From Siphonodentalium dalli (lineage: Eukaryota; Mollusca; Scaphopoda; Gadilida; Siphonodentaliidae): a DNA stretch of 64,000 nt. Location of the stretch: the NCBI GenBank assembly GCA_032622095.1, contig CP136067.1, forward strand, positions 176,240,556 through 176,304,555. The letters run 5' to 3'. The translations under genes were made by a program, and so were the position numbers. Of this stretch, positions 25,000-35,086 are shown piece after piece. A model generated the notes under the pieces. It was not told the origin of the DNA, did not search any database, and saw only the letters and a list, made by a program, of their open reading frames with translations. How positions within the stretch are numbered: position 1 is the stretch's first letter; each line of letters starts with the position of its first letter.

Positions 25000-25320
25000 T
25001 AAAGGGAGACGGTACACTAAATCCGGCCATTTATGGGACCTTCTCCTATTATACTCAACAGAATATAAGCAAAAAATGAATGAATTTGAGTGGAAAATAA
25101 ACTCATTAACTTTATGAACGATGTACATGTACAACAACATGGTAATTATAATGAAATGAGTTTATGTCTCCATTGTTTACATCGTGTATACACATGATTG
25201 TATGTTTGCACTCATCCATGGATCAAATTCATTCATTTGTTGCACATATTCTGTTGAGTATAATAGGAGATGGTTCAATAAATGGCCGGAATTAAAGTAC
25301 AGTAACCCTTTAGCTGGGGT
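25000..25320. repeat. Inverted repeat with diverged arms
   Basis: 'aaatccggccatttatggga...attatactcaacagaatat' (about 25019-25070) is mirrored by 'atattctgttgagtataata...aaatggccgg' (about 25245-25290). The same left arm recurs at about 50809-50865. It appears to be a palindromic MITE with a spacer of about 170 bp. Confidence 0.65.
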
Positions 25321-25619
25321 ACTGAAGTTGACAGAACATGATAACTTAAAAATAAAACTCAATTCTAGTTTAAACACACCTTATGGTAAATTCATTTACA
25401 ACGCGATTGGGTAGCATTTTTTGTTTGTTTGTTTGTTTGTTTGTTTTTTTACAAATTACAGCTGTCCCGCTCCAAAATACAATCAGTTACAAGTATTTAA
25501 ACAAGACTACAGAGAACATACATGATGATGTTGCAATTGGCCAACCAAAAATTTGACAGTTGGTTTAAAGAGTGTGTCATTGTCGGGTTTTGTGTTTGAA
25601 CTTCGGGTGTTTTGCCACC

Positions 25620-25620
<1 letters not shown>

Positions 25621-25650
<30 letters not shown>

Positions 25651-25681
25651 TCTCTCTCACTCTCTCCCACTCTCTCTCTCC
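25621..25681. repeat. (CT)n microsatellite
   Basis: About 60 bp of CT repeats with a few CCC/CAC interruptions. Confidence 0.95.
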
Positions 25682-26059
25682 GGGTACCAAAAACATATTT
25701 GTTTATAACCGATATGTTTGTGTCATAGTTACTAGACTTGTTCAGTCAGTTAATTGTAATCGGTGGCAGCATTTATTCATTCAAAAAATGTGTCTGCATC
25801 TGTATAATTGTATAGGGTCTGTGATCGGATATGGTATGAAGGGTCTATAATTTAGTGTGTTCGTTGAAAGTTAGCCCGGTTCAAACTCATGTTATATGAT
25901 GCATGTTATGTGTATCAGAGCAAATATACAGGCTTCAAATGTGACATGGACGGTTATCAATATTTGTTTGTATAATTGTTATGTTGTCGGCTGAGTGCTT
26001 TGGTATCGTTCGATTCGTCGCGGGATATCCTATCAGAAAATAACTAGATATGCAACATA

Positions 26060-26100
26060 TCTCGCCCAAAATCGACCTATAATGTGAAATAGGTACATTG
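26060..26100 (+). repeat. 'Rcd' dispersed repeat, copy 3, left part
   Basis: The left end of the family (to 'gtgaaataggtacattg') is cut at 26100. The repeat resumes at 27160 after an insertion of about 1.06 kb. Confidence 0.65.
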
Positions 26101-27159
26101 ATGATAAGGTGCTTTGGGGTGCTAACCCCGGGAACTTCGAAAGGGTCAAGTGACCCTTTCCCGAACCCCTCATTTTCAGCTTTTATTCAAAGAACAACAA
26201 GAAAAGAAAAAATTGTTTATTGTTTCTTTAACGTTTCTTTGACTTTTTCTTCTTGTGTCTCTTCGCCGGTGGTGGTGCTGACGAAGGCATCCGAGGGATA
26301 TGTGCTGGTGTCTGAGTGGTGAATTCTGATCTCAACTGTATCCGGATCCTAGGCGTCGTCTTCCGTGTAGATGATCCGGTTATGTACGAGTTCTTTTTCT
26401 GCCTTTGTGAATTGATGAGTTATTCCTTGTTGATGTTCCTCGATGATCCGGTCGTTTAAATATTGTATCAGTTGGTCAATTTCTGGTGGTTCTCTCTCCC
26501 TGGGTGGTGGAGACTCCGGCTCGTGCATCGGCGTCACAGGGACGGTGAAAGGGTCCTCCCTCTGTGGTGGAGAATCCGGTCCCATCTCGGCGTTAGACTG
26601 TTCCAACGCAGGAACCGCCGGGGTGACATCAGTCGGCTCCTGCTGTGGTGGTGGTGTTATCACAGTCGACACCGCATCCTCTGCAGAGGCTGTCTGGATG
26701 ATCTCAGTCGGCCTCTGGAATGGCAAGTCAGAGATGCGGCATCCGGGAGTAGGTCCTGTCCAGGGTGCTGTCCAGAGAGGACCAAGTGGGAGGTATCTGG
26801 GCGTCTCTCATCCTTCCTCTTAATCTACCTGGTCCTTCTTTCGGCATCCCTGCGACGGTGTCCCGGACTCTTCTTCTTTTTCTTCTTATTCTGTGTAGCC
26901 CCTCCAGCTGTGGTCTTGGTATTCGTCTTCTCCGAGCCGCTGCACATCCAACCGACCCTTGTGTGCATGGATAGACCAACGCACACAATAGGCCGATTAG
27001 AAGCCCTCCAAAGCGTTGCAAACTTGGCTGGGTATACGCTCCATTGGACTAAGCCTAATCCAAAACCGAGTCTGACAAAAAAAGTCACGAACCACTCAAG
27101 GGATTAGCGCGGAGCGCTGGCAGACGAACCTTCCCCCTGAGTGGCCGGAAGCAAGAATG
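26101..27159 (-). mobile_element. Coding-like insertion of unknown family in an older repeat, 12-bp target duplication
   Basis: The segment is flanked by ATAGGTACATTG (26089-26100) and ATAGGTGCATTG (27160-27171), an imperfect 12-bp duplication that is single in other copies of the host repeat. It is more GC-rich than its surroundings. The variable-length duplication, a minus-strand AATAAA near 26181 and a downstream hairpin (26138-26159, GAAAGGGTCA-AG-TGACCCTTTC) suggest a 5'-truncated retroelement read on the minus strand. The family is not recognised. Confidence 0.55.
26195..27090 (-). pseudogene. Frame-broken protein remnant: hydrophobic segment, basic region, proline-rich tail
   Basis: Reading the minus strand, one frame (27021 downward) has a hydrophobic run (about residues 5-18) followed by RRRR and IRRKRRR, and ends near 26728. 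The next frame (26726-26349) continues without overlap as an acidic, proline-rich stretch with PPPQQEP and PPPRERE blocks. A third frame ends near 26205 in a lysine-rich tail (KRHKKKKSKKR). The continuity suggests one former ORF with at least two frameshifts. A membrane segment followed by a basic stretch would fit an envelope-like or membrane protein, and the lysine-rich end would fit a nuclear protein. I cannot decide, and I do not recognise the family. Confidence 0.4.
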
Positions 27160-27465
27160 ATAGGTGCATTGTGTGATTATTTGATTCTGAAATAAGCAGG
27201 TAATGGGTCATATACGTTATTCTTCCGTGGCGCGGGCCGCAGTGAAAACACATGTTAAAGAGCGTATACATGAAGTCGATATTTGTGTTATTGTCCGCAC
27301 ATAATCTGCTTAGAATCGCCTCATTAGAAGTTGATAATATGACTAAAATGCTCTCATTTGCAGCACTATATCGACTCAAAATGAGGCGATTCTAAGCAGA
27401 TTATCTACCTAAAACAAGTTAAATTAAATGCAGATAACGAGCGGATGGTCGGGAGAATAGACTGA
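27160..27465 (+). repeat. 'Rcd' dispersed repeat, copy 3, right part
   Basis: Continues the family from 'gtgattatttgattctgaaa' through 'taatctgcttagaatcgcct' to 'gcggatggtcgggagaatag'. Confidence 0.65.
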
Positions 27466-28499
27466 GGTATAGTTACTAACAGAATGAGAGGCTATGCAGG
27501 TAACGAGTCGAAACGTTATGTGACATGCGCTTATCATGGGATATAGTCAGAAATCTGCAACTGATGATGATGAACATTTTGGCATCTTTGTAACTCATTG
27601 GGAGTAATTTCCAAAAATGTATAAATTCTACTTTTGGCATAAAATTAAATTTTGTTTTTATGGGGTACGTTCTAAAACTATTTTCAAAATTCCAATAAAC
27701 CGCCCCACGATCCAGCTTCTACCTCAAAATTCATGTCGTCAGAACGAAGAGCAATTTGTCTGCGAGAAATTGGGACCTTGGTCATCATCATATTTAGCCT
27801 CGAATCTTCTTTAATATGCATAGCAGACAACCTCCCCTTTCTTTTGACATTATTTTTTCTTTCACTATACTTATGTTGACGAACGGAAAGGCCGTTAGGT
27901 CCGTCAGCCAGTGCTCCATTCTGATTTGTTATTGTCATTCCAGAGGGCTAGGTGTGAGTTTTGTTGACCCGGGAAGACGTGTTACCTTGTCAGGCACCCA
28001 CTAACCTGTGTTGGTTAACCCATACAACTATGGAAATCAGTTCCATCTCCAAAACGCACTTTTAGTCAGTCTCCACTATGGACCAATTAATTAATTAATT
28101 TGGTACCACGTCATCAAACAAATTCGGTGCGATAATTGTATCTCCAACCTTCAATGGAAACCTAATTTGGCAGATTGCCAGTGCGGTTACTGTTTGGTAA
28201 GGGTGCTTTCTCACTCCTAGATGTGAAAATCGTATTTATATGGAATACTTTGGTTAAAATAACACAGAACATGGCGTGATGTGGCATTTGTGTTTTTTAT
28301 ATATGATTGAGAAACTCAAAAACCATTATAGCATTGACGAAAAACCTAAAATTTAGAGAAAATTGTTCTATCTCCAACACGTTCTAGCGAATAGCAAGCA
28401 GAATATTGACATGTAAGATAAGAACATTGACACTGATTAGTTTTTCGATACCGCGCATCAAATAAAATCAACATACGACAAAACAAAGAAAATTCCAGA

Positions 28500-28575
28500 C
28501 AAGATTGCACAATCCACGACACGCCTTGTCAAGTTGGCATGTCGTCTCCGTCGTGAGATCACTGCATGATGTTAC
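28500..28575 (-). repeat. 76-bp duplicated segment with conserved reading frame, copy A
   Basis: Identical over 76 bp to 33852-33927, although the surrounding sequence differs. On the minus strand both copies read SCSDLTTETTCQL followed by DKACRGLCNL in one frame, with four cysteines. The upstream edge ends in CATGCAG, which could be a splice acceptor, so it may be a duplicated exon. A short mobile repeat is the alternative. Confidence 0.6.
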
Positions 28576-28594
28576 CAAACTACGAATAACTAAT

Positions 28595-28716
28595 TGCAAG
28601 CCTTGAAATAACGTGTCTGTCATTTGCAGAATGAGGTCCCCGGAGGGTGAATTTAGTGATGCTACCCCGCAGGACCTCATTCTGCAAATGACAGACACAC
28701 TATTTCAAGGCTTGAC
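28595..28716. repeat. Foldback hairpin element, copy 3 (long outer arms, inner arm deleted)
   Basis: Outer arms 'caagccttgaaataacgtgt' and complement, continuing through 'gtctgtcatttgcagaatga'. The right inner arm (complement of GAGGGTGAATTTAGTGATGC) is missing. It shows the full element has arms beyond the core seen in copies 1 and 2. Confidence 0.8.
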
Positions 28717-29209
28717 TAATTGTAGTCGTAATTTTATGGGGCGTCTACGACTCCGTTTGTGAGACAGTCGTGCTTACCACTCGCAGAAAGGGGAGTACGG
28801 TTTGTACTTAATTGTGTTGTTATCAGGTCACAGCTTTGTGCTTTGAGTTTCACAATATTATCGTGTTTCATGACGATTGATTGAAGGTTTCACGTCGTTT
28901 TAGCCATATCACGATCAAGAAATTAATCAGGTATAAAAATATCGCAGCGAAGCAAATGTGTGCTTATAAATCCGACAGTTGATTAGATACATGTAAAACA
29001 ATGAGCTATCTGCAAATAAAAGCACACAAGAGGAATGTTTCCAGAACCGACTAGTGTACACGAATTCTACATAACTTATAAAAGTAGTAAAATAACACAT
29101 AATAAATAGCAAATAAATAACACGAAATTACCCAGGCTGCATGTCGAAATATTTTAAGTAGTTTCTAACAATCAGATTTTGCATTAATAAGATATTAATA
29201 ATATTTTAA

Positions 29210-31020
29210 GAATCGCGCACGAACCTTTATCAATACGTCAAGCTCTCGGTCGGGTGTGTGAGACGGAAGACTGTCATCTTTCAACCAACCGACAGCCTCA
29301 ATCCACAAATACTGTTTGGTGTGGTTTAATGTTAATCGTTTCTCATCAAGTATCTGGTAAAATGTTGATAGTTCAAATGTGAACCTCTCTTCTGAGAGTC
29401 TATAACGTTGGAGAGACTTTGGCGATTTTTGTTTCGAAGCGATTTTTGTTGTTGTGTGGCATTAGCATCAACACGAATCGACTGTGGTGCAGTAACTGGC
29501 TCTACTTGAGTGGATTATTTATGAGCAACGGGTGCATCTTCAGTAGACGTCTCCTTAGCATGTGATACAGGTTCTGGGACAGGAGCTATATCAGTTACGT
29601 CAAAGTTGTGTTGTTTGTGATACTTAACCCTTTACCCAACAGAATGGCCCTGTGTCAATGCATTCTCTTATATATGCGAGTCGACCATAGGTCGCCTCGC
29701 ATATATAAGAGAATGCATTGGCTTAACACATTAAAAATTATAAAATTGTTAAAGAATGTAAGAAAAAATGGTAAAAAGTGTTAAAAAAAAGATTTATTTT
29801 AGGCCAATGCATTCTCTTATATATGCGAGGCGACCTATGGTCGACTCGCATATATAAGAGAATGCATTGGCACAGGGCATAACTGTAACCATCACAATGT
29901 GGTCAATGAGCCGGTTCCAATGATATCCATATCTGTATGGTTTTATTGAGACAGACCGAAGATATTTTAGGCTGTTGAAGCTTTATATGGGCGTTTTTGG
30001 CCGGTTTGTTGGGTAAAGGGTTAAATGATGTTGGTCTGGCTGTTGTCTGAGTTCTCGCATCAGCTCAATGTTTTGTAGAAATAACAACAGGCAGAGTATG
30101 TGACTGGTTGAATTGAAGGTCGAGCACCTACAATTTTCTTTGCATCGACATATGATAGCTGTTTCTCAACCTTACACCGTTGAATTTTGAATTCATAGTC
30201 CCATATGGGACATGAACGATCCATTGCAGCATATGAACCTTGACAGTTTGAAAACTTTTTGGTTTAGTACAATCCTTATGATCATGAACAGAAACCGAAC
30301 AGCGTGCGCATATGGCTTTAATTTTGCAATGTTCCTGGACATGACCATTCCCCTGACATTTAAACATGGTGAGGGATTTGGAACATATGTAGACAACTTT
30401 ATCTTCATATAGCCGACCTTCAATGCCGATGGATGTTCGCCCGATTGAAAGTCAAAAGATAACTATGTAAAGGAACGTTTAGTCCATCAACTGTCTGCGA
30501 AAATCACTAACTCCCTGTTGTACCAACTCGGCCAATATCCCCGATTCCGAATAGTCGGAGATATCGCCGGTTGTCAAAACTGTTCTGCTACTATTCAATT
30601 ATATGTGAGGAGCAACCGTGACTGCTGATTGTGCAATAGCTGTGAACTGCAACACTGGCACGGTTCTGATCGGTTTGACATATTTCAATTGTCCAGCAAT
30701 ACTTTGGAGTGTCTTATCAATGACAATTACTGGAGGTCTTTTGAGAGTCGGGTTGAAATTAAGAACTACTTGGTTCCAACGATCCTGGTAATACCCCAGT
30801 ATAGTTGGAACTAAGTGGGCCATAATTCTTACGATCAGGTCGTGTTTTTTTCTTTGGTTTGAGTTGACATATAAAAAGAAAAAAATCGACAAAAATACAT
30901 GAATAAACATTCAATAATCATCAAGACGAACCCCAAAGGTACAGGAGAGAACAGAAAAATCATACGTGAAAAACAACGAGAAACAGTACTTCAGACGAAC
31001 AGTACAACAGATAAAACGAA
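29210..31020 (-). pseudogene. Non-LTR retrotransposon ORF1 (gag-like, zinc knuckles), decayed
   Basis: Minus-strand pieces form one former nucleocapsid-like ORF1. 30910-30599 reads ILGYYQDRWNQVVLNFNPTL, a ribonucleoprotein-type N-terminal region. About 30600-30430 continues in other frames. 30367-30128 carries CCHC knuckles (MFKCQGNGHVQEHC, then ICARCSVSVHDHKDC). About 29630-29215 gives a Q/S-rich C-terminal part. ORF1 proteins of CR1/Jockey-type LINEs bind their own RNA through such knuckles. The frame is broken by several shifts and stops and by a MITE (29638-30020). No endonuclease or reverse transcriptase follows, so this is a remnant without ORF2. Confidence 0.8.
29638..30020. mobile_element. 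piggyBac-like (TTAA) MITE with palindromic cores, nested in LINE ORF1
   Basis: TTAA at 29634-29637 and 30021-30024; termini CCCTTTACCCAACAGAATGG and complement of CCCTTTACCCAACAAACCGG. Same two palindromes as 11031-11477, in reverse orientation. It lies within the minus-strand ORF1 remnant and is therefore younger than the LINE insertion. Confidence 0.85.
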
Positions 31021-31315
31021 TTGAATCTGAAACACCGTGGAGAGGCGAGACTACCGATTTATTGAACCGGATCAACTCAACAACCCGTCTGGAAGAGATG
31101 TAGGACCAAAATTATACCACGAGCTAAGCCGTACCCGTACGTCGATGCCTCACGTGGTACGACCGCCCTGGTACTACCAGGACTCCTGCTCCACACCCAA
31201 CGGGGTGCACCCCATGACAAACAGGGTACCACTTTATGGTATTCTTACCCTCGCAGTGGGGCGGTAGGCCCATTCTAAACCGGGCCCACGAGGGGGTTTA
31301 CGACGACGAATAATT
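31021..31315 (-). other. Probable 5' untranslated region of the non-LTR element
   Basis: A GC-rich stretch just upstream (minus strand) of the ORF1 remnant, in contrast to its AT-rich surroundings. Compositionally it fits the 5' UTR/internal promoter of a LINE; the boundary near 31315 is inferred from the composition change. Confidence 0.4.
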
Positions 31316-31479
31316 TGACTGCCAGTACATGTAATAGATAAAACTTAGGCCACATGGCGATCAAAATTAAAGATCACGTGTCAATGTTTACAAACAGGTA
31401 AGAGCATAGGCCTAATATATAGTTGAAATTGACAGAAATTGACATGAAATTATCGATTGATCAAGTGCACGTGGCGTCA

Positions 31480-31950
31480 TAAATTCGTCCCTTTTGACTG
31501 ACTAGCGGAGTTTGTACTGAACACGCACACATAAATTCGTCCCCTTTGACTGACTAGAGGACAGCTTGCATTGAACACGCACACATAAATTCGTCAATTT
31601 TGACTGACTAGATGACAGCTTGCATTGACCATGCACACATAAATTCGTCCCTTTTGACTGACTAGAGGACAGCTTGCACTGAACACGCACACATAAATTC
31701 GTCCCTTTTGACTGACTAGAGGACAGCTTGCACTGAACACGCACACATAAATTCGTCCCTTTTGACTGACTAGAGGACAGCTTGCACTGAACACGCACAC
31801 ATAAATTCGTCCCTTTGACTGACTAGAGGACAGCTTACGCTGAACACGCACACATACATTCGTCCCTTTTGACTGACTAGCGGACAGTTTGCACTGAACA
31901 CGCACACATACATTCGTCCCTTTTGACTGACTAGCAGACACGCACACACC
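31480..31950. repeat. Minisatellite, 54-bp unit
   Basis: About nine units of 54 bp (cgtcccttttgactgactag, then gacagcttgcactgaacacg, then cacacataaatt). 54 bp is 18 codons, so minus-strand ORFs run through it as an 18-residue repeat (CVRVQCKLSSSQSKGTNL). A single-base deletion in one unit shifts the frame, which argues against a coding role. Confidence 0.93.
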
Positions 31951-32141
31951 TTGACAGCGCTTGTGTTTCTGGTAGTTGTTGGTTTCACGCTACAGTGAAA
32001 CAACTGGTTATAGAGCTACAATGAAATAACAAAATCGTATTTCACTGAAGCTTCGAAAATATAAATACGACGATCTACTTTTCGGTCATTTACCGCTAGT
32101 CCATACAGGCATGCATAATCATAAATTATTATATTTCTTAA

Positions 32142-32540
32142 CCCTTTCAGTGCCAGGGGCCGATATCATCGGCCATAATTTACGGTCTTTAAAAAAAATA
32201 AAAAATTTAGTCTGTAAAAGTGGCCCTAAAAATATTTTAAATAAATTTTTTTAGGGGCATGTTATAACTCAAAACTATCACCAAGTATTCATAGTAATAA
32301 TTTTGATGCCCATGAAAAACGTAAGATTCCCTGGCACTAAACCTACAAAATAAGTCTGTTAAAGAATATAAGAACAAATTATTAAAATTGTAAAAAAGAA
32401 TAACAAATGATGAAAAATTGTTAGGCCAATGCATTCACTTATATATGCGAGGCGACCTATGGTCGACTCGCATATATAAGAGAATGCATTGGCACAGGGT
32501 ATATGGGTTGATACAAATATCGGACCTGGCACTGAAAGGG
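32142..32540. mobile_element. piggyBac-like (TTAA) MITE, CAGTGCC-type ends, palindromic core
   Basis: TTAA at 32138-32141 and 32541-32544; termini CCCTTTCAGTGCCAGG and its complement. It shares one palindromic core and the AT-rich 'gttaaagaat' interior with the CCCTTTACCC family, but has different termini. Confidence 0.85.
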
Positions 32541-32544
32541 TTAA

Positions 32545-33850
32545 CGACCGCGTTTAGAAGATTCTAATCTAAGCCTATCTAATAACTCGTTCATAAAAAA
32601 AACAATTGGGACAAATGAATATTCATAGAATGCTCTATACGCACCATCATGTAATATTTACATAACCCGTCTAAACACTAAATCCTGTTCGGTGATTGGT
32701 CAACTGCGAATTGGGTCACCCGTTTCATATCTCAATAACACACAGGGTGACACGAACATAACGTAAGAAATTGTTGACCAAATCACTAAAAAGAGGTCGA
32801 AAAAATGTGCGTGCTATTAACAGTTCAGATGAATTGCAACCGAAGCCAGTTATTTCGACCACGTGATCGTTGCTAAGTACTTGAAAATATAATATTCGGC
32901 TGACTCAAAATGCTGCGTGGGCTAGTCTCAAATTCACGGCAGATTTTGTTCAAAATAAATAAGAATACATTTAGCTTTTTTTGTAGCAATAAATCATCAA
33001 AAAGTTATATAGACATAATAAATTAATGTAAGGGTGTGTGCTTTATTGAGGGACACGGCGCTGGGGTCACATTTAGTGTGAACCGCATTACATTCGTTTA
33101 TTAAATATTTGCGTGGAGACATATAATTTCATCATATTTCGTTACAGCAACTAGTGTGTCACATATTTTCGTGCAGCACTATTTAAAAATATTTTTGTGT
33201 GATATTTGTTGTTAGATTTTACCTTTCGCTTTGAATCCACGAAACGACATTGTCCATGTTCAACTAGTATCATTGTTATATTCCGCGGTAACGGCACATC
33301 GATACGTATTTACTATACTTTATAAAGACTCACCGAATTCATAGATATGTTTCACTTGTTCTCATGTTACCGCAAATAATGGATATAAATGCTCTTTATT
33401 CTTATATTAGAACAGGGTTGGCCACCGAAGACAATATCGGATCAATGTTCTTCTGATGAAATGAAAACTGGAAACAAAATTATATTGCCTGCCACTGCCT
33501 CAAATAACAGACTACATGTATTCAATTATAGCAACCACCAAGGGTGATTATACCTAAGGCAGGTGAATGACGTCATATATTTTTTTCTATATCCATCAGT
33601 GATTTTTTAGAACGCGGGTATGGATTTTGGAGAAATTATCACGTGACTTCCGTTTAGCAACAGTGTGGAGATTGCAAAAAACGCGGAATTGGGAATGAAG
33701 CATCGCGATAAAAATGAAAGTAACTAATTCACAACTTACGAAGAATTCACATGTGATTTAGGTCGATTAATTTCAATTAAACCAATTTCTTTGTTTAGCT
33801 TAATGAACACGGTTTCTGACGTCATTTTGTATTTGTGGGCCAGAATCCAG
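32545..33850. other. No gene recognised
   Basis: AT-rich sequence with scattered CCACGTGATC, TCACGTGAC and TGACGTCAT words. No ORF is supportable and no clear repeat was seen. Confidence 0.35.
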
Positions 33851-33851
33851 G

Positions 33852-33927
33852 CAAGATTGCACAATCCACGACACGCCTTGTCAAGTTGGCATGTCGTCTC
33901 CGTCGTGAGATCACTGCATGATGTTAC
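33852..33927 (-). repeat. 76-bp duplicated segment with conserved reading frame, copy B
   Basis: Identical to 28500-28575. Here the minus-strand ORF (33993-33736, 85 codons) puts a hydrophobic stretch (about residues 9-22) before the four-cysteine segment, giving a secreted-peptide look. The hydrophobic part is not in copy A, so this could be chance. A mature product cannot be claimed. Confidence 0.55.
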
Positions 33928-34060
33928 ATAAATTATTATTAGCGCTGTCACCAATAAAAGGCAAATTTGAGGCACAGCATGTGGTTGCTCCACTACGTGT
34001 TACATACGATTCATATTATCCTCTATATATCAACGTGTATGGTGTTCTACCCCTTGATTT

Positions 34061-34511
34061 ATTACGCGCGCCGCGTGTATACTGTCCTAGAGATTCTAGA
34101 TAGCTGTGGGCTCTGACATTAACATGGGTGTTTTATTTATAAAATGGGAAATTTTGGGATGATTAAATGTCGAACTGCGAGCAGGAGGCCGAGTCCGGTA
34201 AAAGGTGTAGTTGGGATTTTCAATTTCGTTTATTGTCGTTAATTAACGTTATGTCAATAATGCTGATTTTTGGCTTGTGATAAGCTATGTCAATTACAAA
34301 TAAAAGTAATGAAAAAGATAATTTGTAAGTCTTATATTTCAACTTTCATAGACTTTTTTCGTTCTCCAGCCCACTGGGGGTTGTGGTCGGAGACGGCCGT
34401 CGGTTCGTTAATTATGTGCTGGTTGTTATTGTTCATTGGTCATTCACGAAACCAATATATTTTATATTCTATAATTACAATTATGTGTATATAATATATG
34501 ATATTGAGCGC
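34061..34511 (+). repeat. ~450-bp dispersed repeat, copy 2
   Basis: Homologue of 19756-20250 from 'attacgcgcgccgcgtgtat' to 'atgatattgagcgca', with a 20- to 40-bp deletion near 'cgttaattatgtgctggttg'. Confidence 0.8.
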
Positions 34512-35031
34512 AAAGGTGCTCAAATGCATATTAAAGGTTGTGTAGTATGTACATTAGTCAACAGCTATGTAGGAGACAATTGACTTCCAAAAGTGACCCC
34601 TAACTGTGTAACAAAGCACTGCACAGTTATCAATAACGAAATATATGATTCATTGAATGGTTATCGTGTAGATATTTGTCGCATATCTTCGATAAACAGG
34701 GGTGGGTCTCTCAAAATACATCGGGTAAATATTTTGAAAAAGAAAAAGAAAACGAGGTGGTGGGTGCAAAAATAAGTCAAAAGGAAATTTAACAAAAAAA
34801 CGACTGTCTGGAACTTTTGTCCGCCTCCCCTGACTTGCATGTTGTTATTTTCAGATTGCCTGGCTCTCGGAACTCGAAAACAAGGACGGTTGCACACGTT
34901 TGACAGACTGGACACCGAGCAGATAAGTTACTGCAGACATAACTTGGAAACACCCACATATGAGCGAATCGTTGATGACTTCAACCACGGGCGAATATTG
35001 GGCGTGACTGAGTGAAGACCGAGCAGGGGGG

Positions 35032-35053
35032 TTTTATTTATATAATATATAAC
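35032..35053 (+). promoter_or_regulatory. TATA-like region upstream of the GPCR
   Basis: 'ttatttatataatatataac' lies 35-55 bp before the receptor start codon. It would leave a very short 5' leader, and the region is AT-rich, so it may be fortuitous. Confidence 0.25.
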
Positions 35054-35086
35054 CCTTGACGCCATCCAGATATCAACGAACCTTCC

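Noticed and set aside
24874-25414. Overlapping plus/minus ORFs of 66-88 aa with similar peptides
   Set aside because: They are mirror translations of an inverted repeat, not genes.
26463-27107. Plus-strand ORF of 214 aa in the GC-rich insert
   Set aside because: It is antisense to the better-structured minus-strand remnant and rich in W/R/L from GC-rich complement; no domain.
31480-31950. CRISPR-like array
   Set aside because: Units are contiguous tandem repeats without spacers, in a eukaryotic context.
34661-34915. Minus-strand ORF of 84 aa just upstream of the GPCR
   Set aside because: Contains a phenylalanine run from a poly(A)-rich tract and no domain.
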